From NCBI GenBank assembly GCA_019695015.1, contig JAIBAV010000113.1, positions 17,169 to 81,168 on the forward strand: 64,000 nt of DNA, read 5' to 3'. Made by a program: the position numbers and the translations under genes. This document shows, one piece after another, positions 45,576 through 54,464 of this stretch. Under the pieces are notes generated by a model. The model made no database searches and was not told the origin of the DNA. It saw only the letters and a list, made by a program, of their open reading frames with translations. Within the stretch, counting starts at the first letter, position 1; each line of letters opens with the position of its first letter. The DNA comes from Chitinophagaceae bacterium. Lineage in GTDB: Bacteria > Bacteroidota > Bacteroidia > Chitinophagales > Chitinophagaceae.

Positions 45576-47453
45576 TTAAGTATTAGCTTTTTTAGATTTT
45601 AAAATAGAAATAATTTTTTGGCCACGAACCAACATTTTTAAACGTTGCCTACTTAAAGAAATCTGTACTTGTTTGTTCTCTTTTTCAAATACAGAACGTT
45701 TGTATATAGATAATATATTTTGGTAAGTTAAAATACCAATAATATGGTCTTCTTCAATAACAGGTAATATATCTACATCTTCTTTAGACATGGTTTCAAC
45801 TGCTGTTTTTAAATTAGCAGATGGTTGTATAAAAATATTTTTTCGTTTTACTAAATCACCAATAATTAAATCATTATTATGTTGCATGTTAAATAAGCTT
45901 GAGTAGCTAATTAACCCTTTATAAGTTCCATCTAAATCACTTACAATAAAATAACTTGTAATAGCGTCTGCTTCTTGTTTTAGCCAAGTTCTCACTTCAC
46001 CAACATTCATTGCATCATTTAAAATAATTACATCATCTAATGGCAGTTCTTCTACTAAGGTTTTATCTAAAATATCAGGTTCATAAGAGGTAGGTGTTTG
46101 TACACCTCTTCTTGCAATTTTTTCTGTCATAATGGTATTAGTCATTAATAAATAAGAAACACAATAAGCACCTGTACAAGTTGCCAGCAAGGGTAATAAT
46201 GCATTGGATTGACCAGTAGTTTCTAAAGCAAAAACAATTGAGGTTAAAAATGCTCTTGATGCACCTGCAAACATTGCAGACATACCAACCAATGCACATA
46301 ATGGTATAGAAATGCCAATTGCAGGAAACCATTGATTACCTAAAATGCCAAGCAATGCACCAATGGCACCACCAATAGTTAATAATGGGGCCAAAGTACC
46401 ACCAGATGTTCCACTACCAATAGCTATAGCCCAAGATGTAAACTTTAATAAACATAATGATAGAATAACATTAAAAGTTAAAGTGCCAGATAAAACATCT
46501 GTAATATTATTATAACCAACACCCAAAGTTTTAGGTTCGTAATAACCTATTAAGCCAACAGCAATACCACCAATTGCAGGCCACAAAGCCCAATGTATAG
46601 GTAATTTTTCAAAAGCATCTTCAATCCAATACACTATTTTGGTTGCTATTACAGATAATATACCAACAGCAACACCCATAATACTATAAAATAATAATGC
46701 CTTATTGCTGGCAGGTAAAATAGTTTGCAACATTGGAAAAACTACACTACTGCTAAACAAGAAATGATGCCCTGCAGCACCAGTAATACAAGCTAATGCA
46801 ACCGGAATAAAAGAACGAGGAGAAAACTCGAACAACAACAATTCTATTGCTAAAAAAATTGCTGCTATTGGGCTACCAAAAATTGCCGACATACCTGCTG
46901 TTGCACCAGATGCTAGTAAAATTTTTCTTTCGTTTGGTGTAATTTTTAAAATTTGACCAAGTGTAGAGCCTAATGCACCACCTGTTGCAATTATTGGGCC
47001 CTCAGCACCAAATGGTCCACCAGTGCCAATAGATATTGCAGCAGAAATGGGTTTTAAAAAAGTAATAGAAGGTTTTATTTTACTTTGGTTAGTTAGTATT
47101 TGTTCCATTGCTTCTGGAATACCATGGCCACGTATAGCTTTGGAACCATATAAGGCCATTATGCCTACCAATAAACCTCCAACTACAGGAATTAACACAA
47201 CCCACCAACCAATAGAGTTATTTGCAGGACTTGATGGTATGAAACTAAAATTTTGATAGAAAGCAATATTGGTTATTAAATCTATTAAGTGTACTAAAAC
47301 TTTTGCAAAACCACTAACAACCATTGCAACAGCTATAGCTAGTAAAGAAAGTTTTATTAATCTTTTTTTCTGGTATTTATTTTTTTCATCTGCTTCTGTA
47401 TCGTTGATAGAGTTATTAAGAGATAGAGAAATAGGAATTCCTTTAATTAACAT
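45576..47453 (-). CDS. ClC-family chloride channel/exchanger with CBS domains
   Basis: A 625-residue protein. The membrane part (about 30-440) carries the three anion-site signatures: GHGIPEA (GSGIP equivalent), GGPFGAEGPII (gating glutamate present) and GGTLAPLLTIGGAIGA. After it come two CBS domains (about 470-525 and 530-590; AMNVGEVRTWL, then VKRKNIFIQPSANLKTAVETM and ILPVIEEDHIIGILT). Such CBS pairs usually bind adenosine nucleotides and regulate gating. Channel versus H+/Cl- antiport cannot be settled by eye. A TAAATTTG box lies about 65 bp upstream. Confidence 0.93.
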   Translation of the reverse strand: MLIKGIPISLSLNNSINDTEADEKNKYQKKRLIKLSLLAIAVAMVVSGFAKVLVHLIDLITNIAFYQNFSFIPSSPANNSIGWWVVLIPVVGGLLVGIMALYGSKAIRGHGIPEAMEQILTNQSKIKPSITFLKPISAAISIGTGGPFGAEGPIIATGGALGSTLGQILKITPNERKILLASGATAGMSAIFGSPIAAIFLAIELLLFEFSPRSFIPVALACITGAAGHHFLFSSSVVFPMLQTILPASNKALLFYSIMGVAVGILSVIATKIVYWIEDAFEKLPIHWALWPAIGGIAVGLIGYYEPKTLGVGYNNITDVLSGTLTFNVILSLCLLKFTSWAIAIGSGTSGGTLAPLLTIGGAIGALLGILGNQWFPAIGISIPLCALVGMSAMFAGASRAFLTSIVFALETTGQSNALLPLLATCTGAYCVSYLLMTNTIMTEKIARRGVQTPTSYEPDILDKTLVEELPLDDVIILNDAMNVGEVRTWLKQEADAITSYFIVSDLDGTYKGLISYSSLFNMQHNNDLIIGDLVKRKNIFIQPSANLKTAVETMSKEDVDILPVIEEDHIIGILTYQNILSIYKRSVFEKENKQVQISLSRQRLKMLVRGQKIISILKSKKANT

Positions 47454-47516
47454 TCATGTTGGTTTAAGTAAACAATAAATTGTTAAGAAAGGGTTTGAGA
47501 GTGTTGATTAGGTTTG

Positions 47517-47524
47517 CAAATTTA
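47517..47524 (-). promoter_or_regulatory. -7 promoter box for the ClC gene
   Basis: TAAATTTG on the minus strand, matching TAnnTTTG, 64 bp before the ClC start. The rest of 47525-47672 contains one possible hairpin (GAGGTTATTT near 47547 and AAATAACTTC near 47571), perhaps the terminator of the upstream adenine deaminase/DUF3109 transcript. Confidence 0.35.
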
Positions 47525-47672
47525 TGCAATTATAATGCCATAAAGAGGTTATTTATGTTGATGATAAAAAATAACTTCTAACTAATACATTAAAGAGTAA
47601 ATTGTTTTTTATAATAAAAATGCAAACTTATTTAATACTTATTTTTAGTTAAGATGAATTAAACAGAGTAGG

Positions 47673-48260
47673 TTACTTATTACTCTTTAAATGATTAGCA
47701 CTTGCTTCTAATGCATTATAAAACTCTTCTCCATATTTTCTTATTAAGGCTTCTTTTAAAAAAATATATGCTGGTATTTTTAATTTTTTACCAAGGCTGC
47801 AAGCTGCTTTACATAAATCTTCTCTTGGCTCGTAATTAATATATTCTAAATCAGGGTCTTCTTTGCTTATAGATGTTTTAATGGGAAATAAATGGCAACT
47901 TAAAGGCTTTTTCCAACTTATTTTTCCATCGTTATAGGCTTGCTCAAATGCACAATGAATAATATTTTGATGATCTTTTTTTGCATATACACAAATACCT
48001 CCATTAATGGTTGGTGTTACCCAGCCAAAAGTTTTATCATAAACAAATAAACCTTGTTTATTTATTTCTTCAATTCCATCTTGTGTTAAGTATGGTAAAA
48101 CAGAGGAGTAAAATTTTTCAACCTCTTTCTTTTCCCAATCTTCTAATGGTGCACCTGCATCTCCATCTTCGCAGCAACCACCTTTACATTTTTCTAAATC
48201 ACAAACAAATTGTTCTTCAACAATTTCATCGCTAATTAGTTTATTATCTATAATTATCAT
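47673..48260 (-). CDS. DUF3109 family cysteine-rich protein
   Basis: A 195-residue cytoplasmic protein of the DUF3109 family. Cysteines cluster as in the family: FVCDLEKCKGGCCEDGDAG near the N-terminus, CVYAKKDHQNIIHCAFEQA in the middle, SCHLFPIK and DLCKAACSLGKK near the end. The spacing (CxxxxCxxxCC with several later Cys) suggests an iron-sulfur or zinc site, similar to the YkgJ-type zinc/iron-chelating families. Function unknown. It lies 7 bp after adenine deaminase on the same strand, so one transcript is likely. Confidence 0.83.
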   Translation of the reverse strand: MIIIDNKLISDEIVEEQFVCDLEKCKGGCCEDGDAGAPLEDWEKKEVEKFYSSVLPYLTQDGIEEINKQGLFVYDKTFGWVTPTINGGICVYAKKDHQNIIHCAFEQAYNDGKISWKKPLSCHLFPIKTSISKEDPDLEYINYEPREDLCKAACSLGKKLKIPAYIFLKEALIRKYGEEFYNALEASANHLKSNK

Positions 48261-48267
48261 AAAATAA

Positions 48268-49935
48268 TTAATTCACAAATTCAAATTTTTCTCCATCAAA
48301 TAATCCTTTATCACTCAGTTTTAAATAAGGAATAACCAATAGAGCCATAAAACTCAAAGTCATAAATGGAGCTGCTAATGTACTACCTAATTCTTTTTTA
48401 GTCATCAAATCTATATCTGTATAAGCATTGGCAACTTTATAACCATCTTCTGCACTCATTAAACCTGCAATTGGCAAGCCAACCACTTTTTCGTTATTGT
48501 TGCTTACAGCACTAATACCTCCTTGTTCTTTTATAACTAAATTAATTGCTTTAGCAAGGCTTTCATCGTTACAACCAACAGCCACAATATTATGGCTATC
48601 GTGTGCAACCGAAGATGCCATTGCTCCTTGCTTTAAACCAAAGTTCTTAATAAAACATTTAGCAATTGGTGCATTAGTATATCTATTTACCACCACCATT
48701 TTTAAAATATCGTTTTCAATATTGCTTACCCATTCCTTATTTTCTTGTTTGCCTTGCAATAAAAGTTTATTGGTTATTAGCTGCCCTTCTAAGGCTTCTA
48801 TAACATAAATCTTATTATCAACAGTTGGGTAATCTCCCAGCTTTATTTGCAATTGTGTTTTTGTAATTTCATTACAGTTAAACTGATTAATTGCAGTAAC
48901 GGGTACAGATGGAATAAAAGTTTTTCCATTTTCTGCAACCAACTTGCCTTTAATATATGTTTGAATAATTTTAAAACTTTTTAAATCTTCGGCTATAATA
49001 AAATCTGCATCATTGCCTGCTTGTAATAAGCCAACATTCATTTTATAATGTATAATTGGGTTTAAACAAGCCGCTTTTAAAACTTTAAAAATATCAATAC
49101 CTTTTGCTACAGCTCTTGCACATAATTGGTTAATATGACCAATGGCTAAACTATCAGGGTGCTTATCATCGCTGCAAAACATTATTTTATCTTCGTAATC
49201 GTGTAATAAATCAATTAATGCTTCAAAGTTTTTTGCAGCACTTCCTTCTCTAATAATAATTTTCATTCCATATTTTAATTTGTCTAAAGCTTCTTCTTTA
49301 GTAAAACATTCATGGTCGGTAGAAATTATTATTTCACCATTTTTTCCAAATGCTTCAATATATTGTTTTGCTTTTTCTCCTCTCAAACCTGGTGCATGAC
49401 CATCTATTGGCTTTCCTGCATCTATAGCTGCTTGTAATTTTTTCATTACTTCTTCATCTTTAAATAAAACGCCAGGAAAATTCATCATTTCACTTAAATA
49501 AATAATTTCTTCTTTTGCCAACAATGTTTTTACATCGTTGCTGTTTAAAACAGCACCAGCAGTTTCAAAACTGGTTGCAGGTACGCAACTTGGGGCTCCA
49601 AAATTAAATTTAAAATTTACTTTCTTTCCGTTTTCAATCATAAACTCAACTCCTTGAATGCCACAAACATTGGCAATTTCATGAGGGTCGCTAATGGTTG
49701 CAACGGTGCCATGTACAACAGCTAATCTTGCAAATTCGCTGGGTACAAGCATGCTACTTTCAACATGTACATGGCTATCTATAAAACCAGGTAAAATAAA
49801 TTGATCTGTTTCTACTTTGGGCAAAGGTGTTACAGATGCTATTTTTCCATTTACAACTTTTACCTCACCAGCATAAATTTGTTTATGTACTACATCTACA
49901 ATATTTCCTTTTATTGAAAAGCTTTTTTGTTCCAT
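48268..49935 (-). CDS. ade: Adenine deaminase
   Basis: A 555-residue amidohydrolase that deaminates adenine to hypoxanthine for purine salvage. Features: [17 protein letters not shown] (metal His-x-His followed by VESS, diagnostic of Ade), [38 protein letters not shown] and [11 protein letters not shown]. The C-terminal domain has [15 protein letters not shown] and ends normally. DUF3109 follows after 7 bp. Upstream is a divergent LolA-like gene. Confidence 0.94.
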   Translation of the reverse strand: MEQKSFSIKGNIVDVVHKQIYAGEVKVVNGKIASVTPLPKVETDQFILPGFIDSHVHVESSMLVPSEFARLAVVHGTVATISDPHEIANVCGIQGVEFMIENGKKVNFKFNFGAPSCVPATSFETAGAVLNSNDVKTLLAKEEIIYLSEMMNFPGVLFKDEEVMKKLQAAIDAGKPIDGHAPGLRGEKAKQYIEAFGKNGEIIISTDHECFTKEEALDKLKYGMKIIIREGSAAKNFEALIDLLHDYEDKIMFCSDDKHPDSLAIGHINQLCARAVAKGIDIFKVLKAACLNPIIHYKMNVGLLQAGNDADFIIAEDLKSFKIIQTYIKGKLVAENGKTFIPSVPVTAINQFNCNEITKTQLQIKLGDYPTVDNKIYVIEALEGQLITNKLLLQGKQENKEWVSNIENDILKMVVVNRYTNAPIAKCFIKNFGLKQGAMASSVAHDSHNIVAVGCNDESLAKAINLVIKEQGGISAVSNNNEKVVGLPIAGLMSAEDGYKVANAYTDIDLMTKKELGSTLAAPFMTLSFMALLVIPYLKLSDKGLFDGEKFEFVN

Positions 49936-50014
49936 AATATTTTATTAAAATTTTATTCTTATTAAATTAATTCCAAAAGCAAACTAAATTTGAGCAATAA
50001 AATATAAAAGTATA

Positions 50015-50827
50015 ATGAAAAAATTATTTTTTGCTGTTTTCTTATCATTTTCAGTATTTGCTTTAAATGCACAAACAGTTGATGAGGTTATAAATAGATT
50101 TATTGAAGCCAATGGAGGGTTAAGTAAGTTAACATCTATTAATAGTTTGCAGATAGAAAGTTCTATGAATATTGAACAAATGGGTTCTACTATTAATGTA
50201 CTTACCATTAAAGAAAAGAATAAATTATTTCGTATTCAAAGCAGTAGCCCAATGAGCAGCGAAGAAAGTTTTACTGTAATTACCGATACTGCTGGTTATA
50301 CATTTGTTCCTGCAATGAACTCTCCAATGGGTAGTATGGATGCCTCTCTTACAAAATTTAAAGAAGATGAATTAGAGGCTTCCTCTTATCAAAAAGATTG
50401 TGAAGGCTTGTTTGCACCATTGGTAAATTATGCAGCCAAAGGGCATACAGCTACTTTAGATGGAACAGAAAAAATTAATGGAATAGAATGTGATAAAGTA
50501 AACTTAAAACTAAAATCTGGTCAAGAAATGACTTTTTATATTTCTAAAGCAAATGCACAAGTAAGAAGGTTGCAGGTTAGTGCACCAATTGCTTTAGATA
50601 TGATGGGTATGAGTGCAATGAGAAGATCATTTGGTGGTGGTGGAGAAAGAAGCTCTAGAATGGCTAACAGAAAAATTGATATTGATTATGAAAAATATAA
50701 GCTATTTAATGGCATTCCTTTTCCTACAAAACAATCAGTTTCATTAGGAATGATGCAACTACAACTAGATAATTTAAGTATTAAAGTAAACGAACCAATA
50801 AATGCAAGATGGTATCAGGTTAAATAG
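50015..50827 (+). CDS. Exported LolA/LppX-like lipoprotein-sorting fold protein
   Basis: A 270-residue protein with a signal peptide (MKKLFFAVFLSFSVFALNAQ). The start VDEVINRFIEANGGLSKLTSINSLQIESSMNI is the pattern of Bacteroidota 'outer membrane lipoprotein-sorting' proteins with a LolA-like half-barrel. Later parts show DGTEKINGIECDKVNLKLKSG and YISKANAQVRRLQV, and a variable Arg/Gly-rich loop (RRSFGGGGERSSRM). It probably binds a hydrophobic ligand in the periplasm; the role is unknown. Convergent with the cysteine desulfurase gene. Confidence 0.72.
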   Translation: MKKLFFAVFLSFSVFALNAQTVDEVINRFIEANGGLSKLTSINSLQIESSMNIEQMGSTINVLTIKEKNKLFRIQSSSPMSSEESFTVITDTAGYTFVPAMNSPMGSMDASLTKFKEDELEASSYQKDCEGLFAPLVNYAAKGHTATLDGTEKINGIECDKVNLKLKSGQEMTFYISKANAQVRRLQVSAPIALDMMGMSAMRRSFGGGGERSSRMANRKIDIDYEKYKLFNGIPFPTKQSVSLGMMQLQLDNLSIKVNEPINARWYQVK

Positions 50828-50839
50828 CTGAACCAAAGT

Positions 50840-51967
50840 TTAAATAAGAGTTTTTATTTTCTCAACCACAGTTTCAATTTCTTCTTTTGTATTGTGTTTA
50901 CAAAAACTAAATCTAACTGTAACAGTATGACTGTTGTTGTGTAATGCACCTACAACATGGCTTCCTGCATCTGCACCACTAGAGCATGCACTGCCACCAC
51001 TTGCACAAATATTATTAATATCTAAATTAAAAAGTATCATATCGCTTTTTTCTGTTTTAGGAAAGTTAACGCTTAACACAGTATATAAACTTTTTCCATC
51101 AACATCTCCATTAAAGCTTACTCCTTCAATATTTTTTTGTAACAACTCTTTCATAAAAAGCTTTAAGCTATTTATATATTGGCTGTCTTTTTCATAATTT
51201 TCTGTTGCTAATTCTAAGGCTTTTGCAAAGCCAACAATACCGTATAAATTTTCTGTTCCGGCTCTCATATTCCTCTCTTGGCTGCCACCATGCACAAATG
51301 GTTCTATTTTAATATTTTGATTGATGTATAAAATGCCAACACCTTTTGGGCCATGAAATTTATGCCCAGCACCAGTAATAAAATGAACAAAAGTATTTTT
51401 TAAATCGAAAGGAAAATGGCCAACAGTTTGAACAGTATCGCTATGAAAAATGGCATTGTATTTTTTGCAAAGTTCCCCAACAGAATTGATGTTAATTATA
51501 TTTCCAATTTCGTTGTTGGCATGCATTAGGGTAACTAATGTTTTTTCTTTTGAATTGGCTAACAAAAACTCTAAATTTTCTAAATCAATATGCCCATTTG
51601 GTAGCAGTTTTACATAGCTTAAAGTAGCCTCACCAGTTTTATGCATATATTCAATAGTATGTAAAGTAGCATGATGTTCAATAGGAGATGAAATAATATG
51701 TTTGCATCCTAAATCTCTTACACTTGCAGTAATTGCAGTATTCGAACTTTCGGTACCACCACTTGTAAAAAATATTTCTGATGGATGTGCATTTAAAATT
51801 TTAGCTACTGTTTTTCTTGCATTTTCAACTCCAAGTTTACTTTCTCTGCCATAGCTATAAATAGAAGATGGATTACCAAAGTTAGTTGTAAGAAAAGGCA
51901 TCATAGCATTTAACACCTCTGTGTCTAAACTTGTTGTTGCTGCATTGTCTAAATAAATTCTATTCAT
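50840..51967 (-). CDS. Cysteine desulfurase (NifS/IscS family)
   Basis: A 375-residue PLP enzyme releasing sulfur from cysteine for Fe-S clusters or thiolation. Features: YLDNAATTSLD start, FTSGGTESSNTAI, HANNEIGNI, the PLP lysine in TGAGHKFHGPKGVGI and the active cysteine in ASGGSACSSGADAGSHV. The loop GSACSSG is the class I (NifS/IscS) type. No iscU or regulator is adjacent, so this may be a housekeeping or specialised copy. A TACTTTTG box lies about 30 bp upstream. Confidence 0.93.
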   Translation of the reverse strand: MNRIYLDNAATTSLDTEVLNAMMPFLTTNFGNPSSIYSYGRESKLGVENARKTVAKILNAHPSEIFFTSGGTESSNTAITASVRDLGCKHIISSPIEHHATLHTIEYMHKTGEATLSYVKLLPNGHIDLENLEFLLANSKEKTLVTLMHANNEIGNIININSVGELCKKYNAIFHSDTVQTVGHFPFDLKNTFVHFITGAGHKFHGPKGVGILYINQNIKIEPFVHGGSQERNMRAGTENLYGIVGFAKALELATENYEKDSQYINSLKLFMKELLQKNIEGVSFNGDVDGKSLYTVLSVNFPKTEKSDMILFNLDINNICASGGSACSSGADAGSHVVGALHNNSHTVTVRFSFCKHNTKEEIETVVEKIKTLI

Positions 51968-51996
51968 TGAAGCATTTATTATTAAAAGATTTAGGG

Positions 51997-52004
51997 CAAA
52001 AGTA
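51997..52004 (-). promoter_or_regulatory. -7 promoter box for the cysteine desulfurase
   Basis: TACTTTTG on the minus strand fits TAnnTTTG, 29 bp before ATG 51967. No clear TTTG at -33. Confidence 0.45.
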
Positions 52005-52074
52005 TAAAATTTATTTTTTTAGCATTATAGTTTTTTGCATTTCATAAACCATAAAAAAGTAAAAATGTTTTCTG

Positions 52075-52082
52075 TATGTTTG
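52075..52082 (+). promoter_or_regulatory. -7 promoter box for pdxH
   Basis: TATGTTTG fits TAnnTTTG, 36 bp before ATG 52119. It lies inside the optional N-terminal extension of pdxH and so supports the shorter start. Confidence 0.4.
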
Positions 52083-52118
52083 TATTTTAAAGCACATTAC
52101 TATCTTTTATTATTGTTT

Positions 52119-52760
52119 ATGAACCCTCACATTGCAAATATCAGAACTAACTATTTAATGGCTTCTTTCTCTGAAGAAGATGCCAGTTATAACCCTTTTG
52201 AACAGTTTGAAAAATGGTGGAATCAAGCAATTAAAAGTGAAATTGGTGAAATAAATGCAATGACATTGGCTACAGTTTCTGCACAAGGTACACCAAGTGC
52301 AAGAATTGTACTTTTAAAAGATTTTGATAAGAATGGATTTGTGTTTTATACCAACTATTTAAGCGATAAAGGAAAAGAAATTGCTCAAAATCCAAAAGTT
52401 GCTTTAGTATTTTTTTGGAAGGAGTTAGAACGTCAGGTACGAATTGAAGGAATTGCTGAAAAAGTAAGTAATGAAGAAAGTGATGCATATTTTAATAGCA
52501 GACCAATAAGTAGTAGAATTGGTGCTTGGGCATCGCATCAAAGTGCTGTTATACCTTATAGGCAAGTTATTGAACAAAACGAAAAAAAATATGCTGAAAT
52601 TTTTGGAACAGAGAATATACCAAGACCAGATCATTGGGGAGGATATATAGTAAAACCTACATTAATAGAATTTTGGCAGGGAAGAGCAAGCAGGTTGCAC
52701 GATAGACTACAATACACTTTTGAAAGTAATGTTTGGGTAAGGGAAAGATTATCTCCTTAA
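52119..52760 (+). CDS. pdxH: Pyridoxamine 5'-phosphate oxidase
   Basis: A 213-residue FMN enzyme making pyridoxal 5'-phosphate, the cofactor of the nearby desulfurase and cystathionine synthase. Features: FEQFEKWWNQAIKSEI, NAMTLATVSAQGTPSARIVLLK, FVFYTNYLSDKGKEI, RIEGIAEKVSNEESDAYFNSRP, the substrate-site SRIGAWASHQSAVI and the C-terminal EFWQGRASRLHDRL...RLSP. Start ATG 52119 (MNPHIANIRTNY) is chosen because the 28 additional upstream codons contain a promoter-like box. The stop overlaps the stop of the convergent DUF2480 gene by 4 bp. Confidence 0.94.
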   Translation: MNPHIANIRTNYLMASFSEEDASYNPFEQFEKWWNQAIKSEIGEINAMTLATVSAQGTPSARIVLLKDFDKNGFVFYTNYLSDKGKEIAQNPKVALVFFWKELERQVRIEGIAEKVSNEESDAYFNSRPISSRIGAWASHQSAVIPYRQVIEQNEKKYAEIFGTENIPRPDHWGGYIVKPTLIEFWQGRASRLHDRLQYTFESNVWVRERLSP

Positions 52761-53269
52761 TTTAGTTTCTTTTTGTAAACTGGAACTGTGCTACATGGTT
52801 CGCCATACATAATACTTTTTACAATAGGTCTTAATTTAAATGTAATTGCTGTATAGGCAGATGCAGGTATTGCTACTTCGCCACAACCTTTTATTACAAC
52901 TCTTTTATCTGTATATTCTTGTATTGGTAATGTTTCTATTTTTTGAAGAAGTAGATTTTCTTTTAATTGTTCTTTATCACAGGTTGCAACATAAATTGCA
53001 TAAGGTTGCAAATAAGAAGCAACTAACATATATGCCCAAACAGGTATAATAGCATCTGTGCTACAATATATGCCAACAATTTTGTTGCTATAATAACTCC
53101 AATTAATTTGTAGTAAAGCAGCTCTAAAATCTTTTTCTTTTAAAATTAAACCCATAAAAAGATACTCTTTTAAATCAAAATTTTCTATCGGTTCTTTTGG
53201 TAAAAAATCTTCTAAATCAACAGTTAAAATACCGCTTTCGGCAACTTTATTTGTAAATACTTCACTCAT
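52757..53269 (-). CDS. DUF2480 family protein
   Basis: A 170-residue cytoplasmic protein of the Bacteroidota-specific DUF2480 family: NKVAESGILTVDLEDFLP start, FDLKEYLFMGLILKEKDFRAAL, CSTDAIIPVWAYMLVASYL and KGCGEVAIPASAYTAIT. Function unknown. A TAACTTTG promoter box ends 4-5 bp before its start codon, implying a nearly leaderless mRNA. It is convergent with pdxH, and the 3' fragment of the hydrolase gene lies upstream. Confidence 0.85.
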   Translation of the reverse strand: MSEVFTNKVAESGILTVDLEDFLPKEPIENFDLKEYLFMGLILKEKDFRAALLQINWSYYSNKIVGIYCSTDAIIPVWAYMLVASYLQPYAIYVATCDKEQLKENLLLQKIETLPIQEYTDKRVVIKGCGEVAIPASAYTAITFKLRPIVKSIMYGEPCSTVPVYKKKLN

Positions 53270-53273
53270 ATTG

Positions 53274-53281
53274 CAAAGTTA
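53274..53281 (-). promoter_or_regulatory. -7 promoter box for the DUF2480 gene, nearly leaderless
   Basis: TAACTTTG on the minus strand fits TAnnTTTG and ends only 4 bp before ATG 53269. Initiation about 5-7 nt downstream would place the start of the mRNA at or within the start codon. Confidence 0.45.
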
Positions 53282-53337
53282 TTTTTTTATTATAAAACAA
53301 TGTTTCGTAATAAGTAAAAGAAATAAATATATAGTTT

Positions 53338-53609
53338 TTATTCTTTTAAAATATCTCTAATAAAATTATGATACTCATCAAACTTTGGTAAATTATTATG
53401 CCCACCACCATTTATTTTTATTAATGTAACTTTTGATGGATTTAGTTTTTGCAATTTTATACTTTGAGAAATAGGTATTAAATAATCTTTTGTACCATGA
53501 ATGATATAGGTGTGGCAGTTTACCTTTCTTATCCATTTATCTGTTCTTAAATGATACCTTAAAATGTAATTAACAGGTAGTATTGGAATAAATCTTTCTA
53601 CTACTTTTT
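53338..53609 (-). pseudogene. 3' fragment of an alpha/beta-hydrolase gene (duplicate of 56028-56299)
   Basis: These 272 bp align without gaps to the last 272 bp, stop codon included, of the intact hydrolase gene at 56028-56777. I count 9 mismatches (about 97% identity). The fragment covers codons 161-249 with the Asp and His of the triad (HGTKD and GGGHNN regions) but not the nucleophile, and has no start. The reading frame is undamaged within the fragment. Eight of nine differences are at third codon positions; only two change the residue (N235 to K and K173 to N, numbering the intact protein). Homology stops sharply at 53610, where unrelated sequence leading to the FkbM gene begins. Confidence 0.93.
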
Positions 53610-53653
53610 CTTATGTTAATTACAAATAAAATTAAAGTAAAAAGTAATTCGTT

Positions 53654-54430
53654 TTAAATTATTGTTGCATGAAAATCGAACCAACTTATATCATTTAATG
53701 CTTTTTCATTTTCTCCTTTTCTGTAAAACTGATTATATAGTTTTTCTGTTTCTTCATAAGTAAGCCATTTACCTTTTGTGTTTTCTCCAAAAGGACCAGA
53801 AGAACTGTATATATGTTTTAAAGGCAAATACTTTTGAATTCTTAATAAAATACCACACTTAATAAACAAATAAGCTGTAAATAATTTACTCTTTTCCTTT
53901 TTAATATTTATTGGCTTAAAATTGTCTGCCTGATTAATTAACTTAAATTTTCTGTATCCTTTAGCATATAATGTATGTAGTAATTCTATTGAAGTAGCTT
54001 CGCATGATGCATAGCTCGGAATACTCTCTTTTGAAATTGCATTTATACATAAATAATCATTTCCTTCAATATCAATTTTTAAATAATAAGGTACACCATA
54101 TTTTTTAAATAAATCTTCGGTTGTTGTACATTCAACTTGAATAATTTCGTAAGATGAATTTAATCTTGTTCCTATTTCTTTAACAAAAGAACTCCATTCG
54201 CTTAACCTGTGATTTTTATAAAAAGGTATAGTTTCATTTTTGTCACTAATACCTATATTTAATATGGTAAGCCTGCCTTCGTCTATTTCTTTTTTAAATT
54301 TTAGTTTATTCTGCTGTACAAGTTCCGGGTTTGCTTCTATAGCCAACACATTAAAACCTTTATTCAAATAGTGTCTTGTATCTTGACCAATATGCATTCC
54401 AATATCAAAAATTAAATCCTTTTTTATCAT
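53654..54430 (-). CDS. FkbM family methyltransferase
   Basis: A 258-residue SAM-dependent methyltransferase of the FkbM type: DLIFDIGMHIGQDTRHYLNKG (motif I), VLAIEANPELVQQN, LNIGISDKNETIPFY, VECTTTEDLFKKYG and YLKIDIEGNDYLCINAI. The C-terminal 80 residues (from HIYSSSGPFGENTKGKWLTYEE) extend past the core fold. FkbM enzymes O-methylate sugars or secondary metabolites, often in polysaccharide loci, but no glycosyltransferase is adjacent. It lies inside the segment bracketed by the two hydrolase 3' ends, 34 bp downstream of the T9SS-protein gene, so the two may form one transcript. Confidence 0.88.
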   Translation of the reverse strand: MIKKDLIFDIGMHIGQDTRHYLNKGFNVLAIEANPELVQQNKLKFKKEIDEGRLTILNIGISDKNETIPFYKNHRLSEWSSFVKEIGTRLNSSYEIIQVECTTTEDLFKKYGVPYYLKIDIEGNDYLCINAISKESIPSYASCEATSIELLHTLYAKGYRKFKLINQADNFKPINIKKEKSKLFTAYLFIKCGILLRIQKYLPLKHIYSSSGPFGENTKGKWLTYEETEKLYNQFYRKGENEKALNDISWFDFHATII

Positions 54431-54464
54431 CTCTTAATTATTTAAAAACTCAATGCTTTACATT

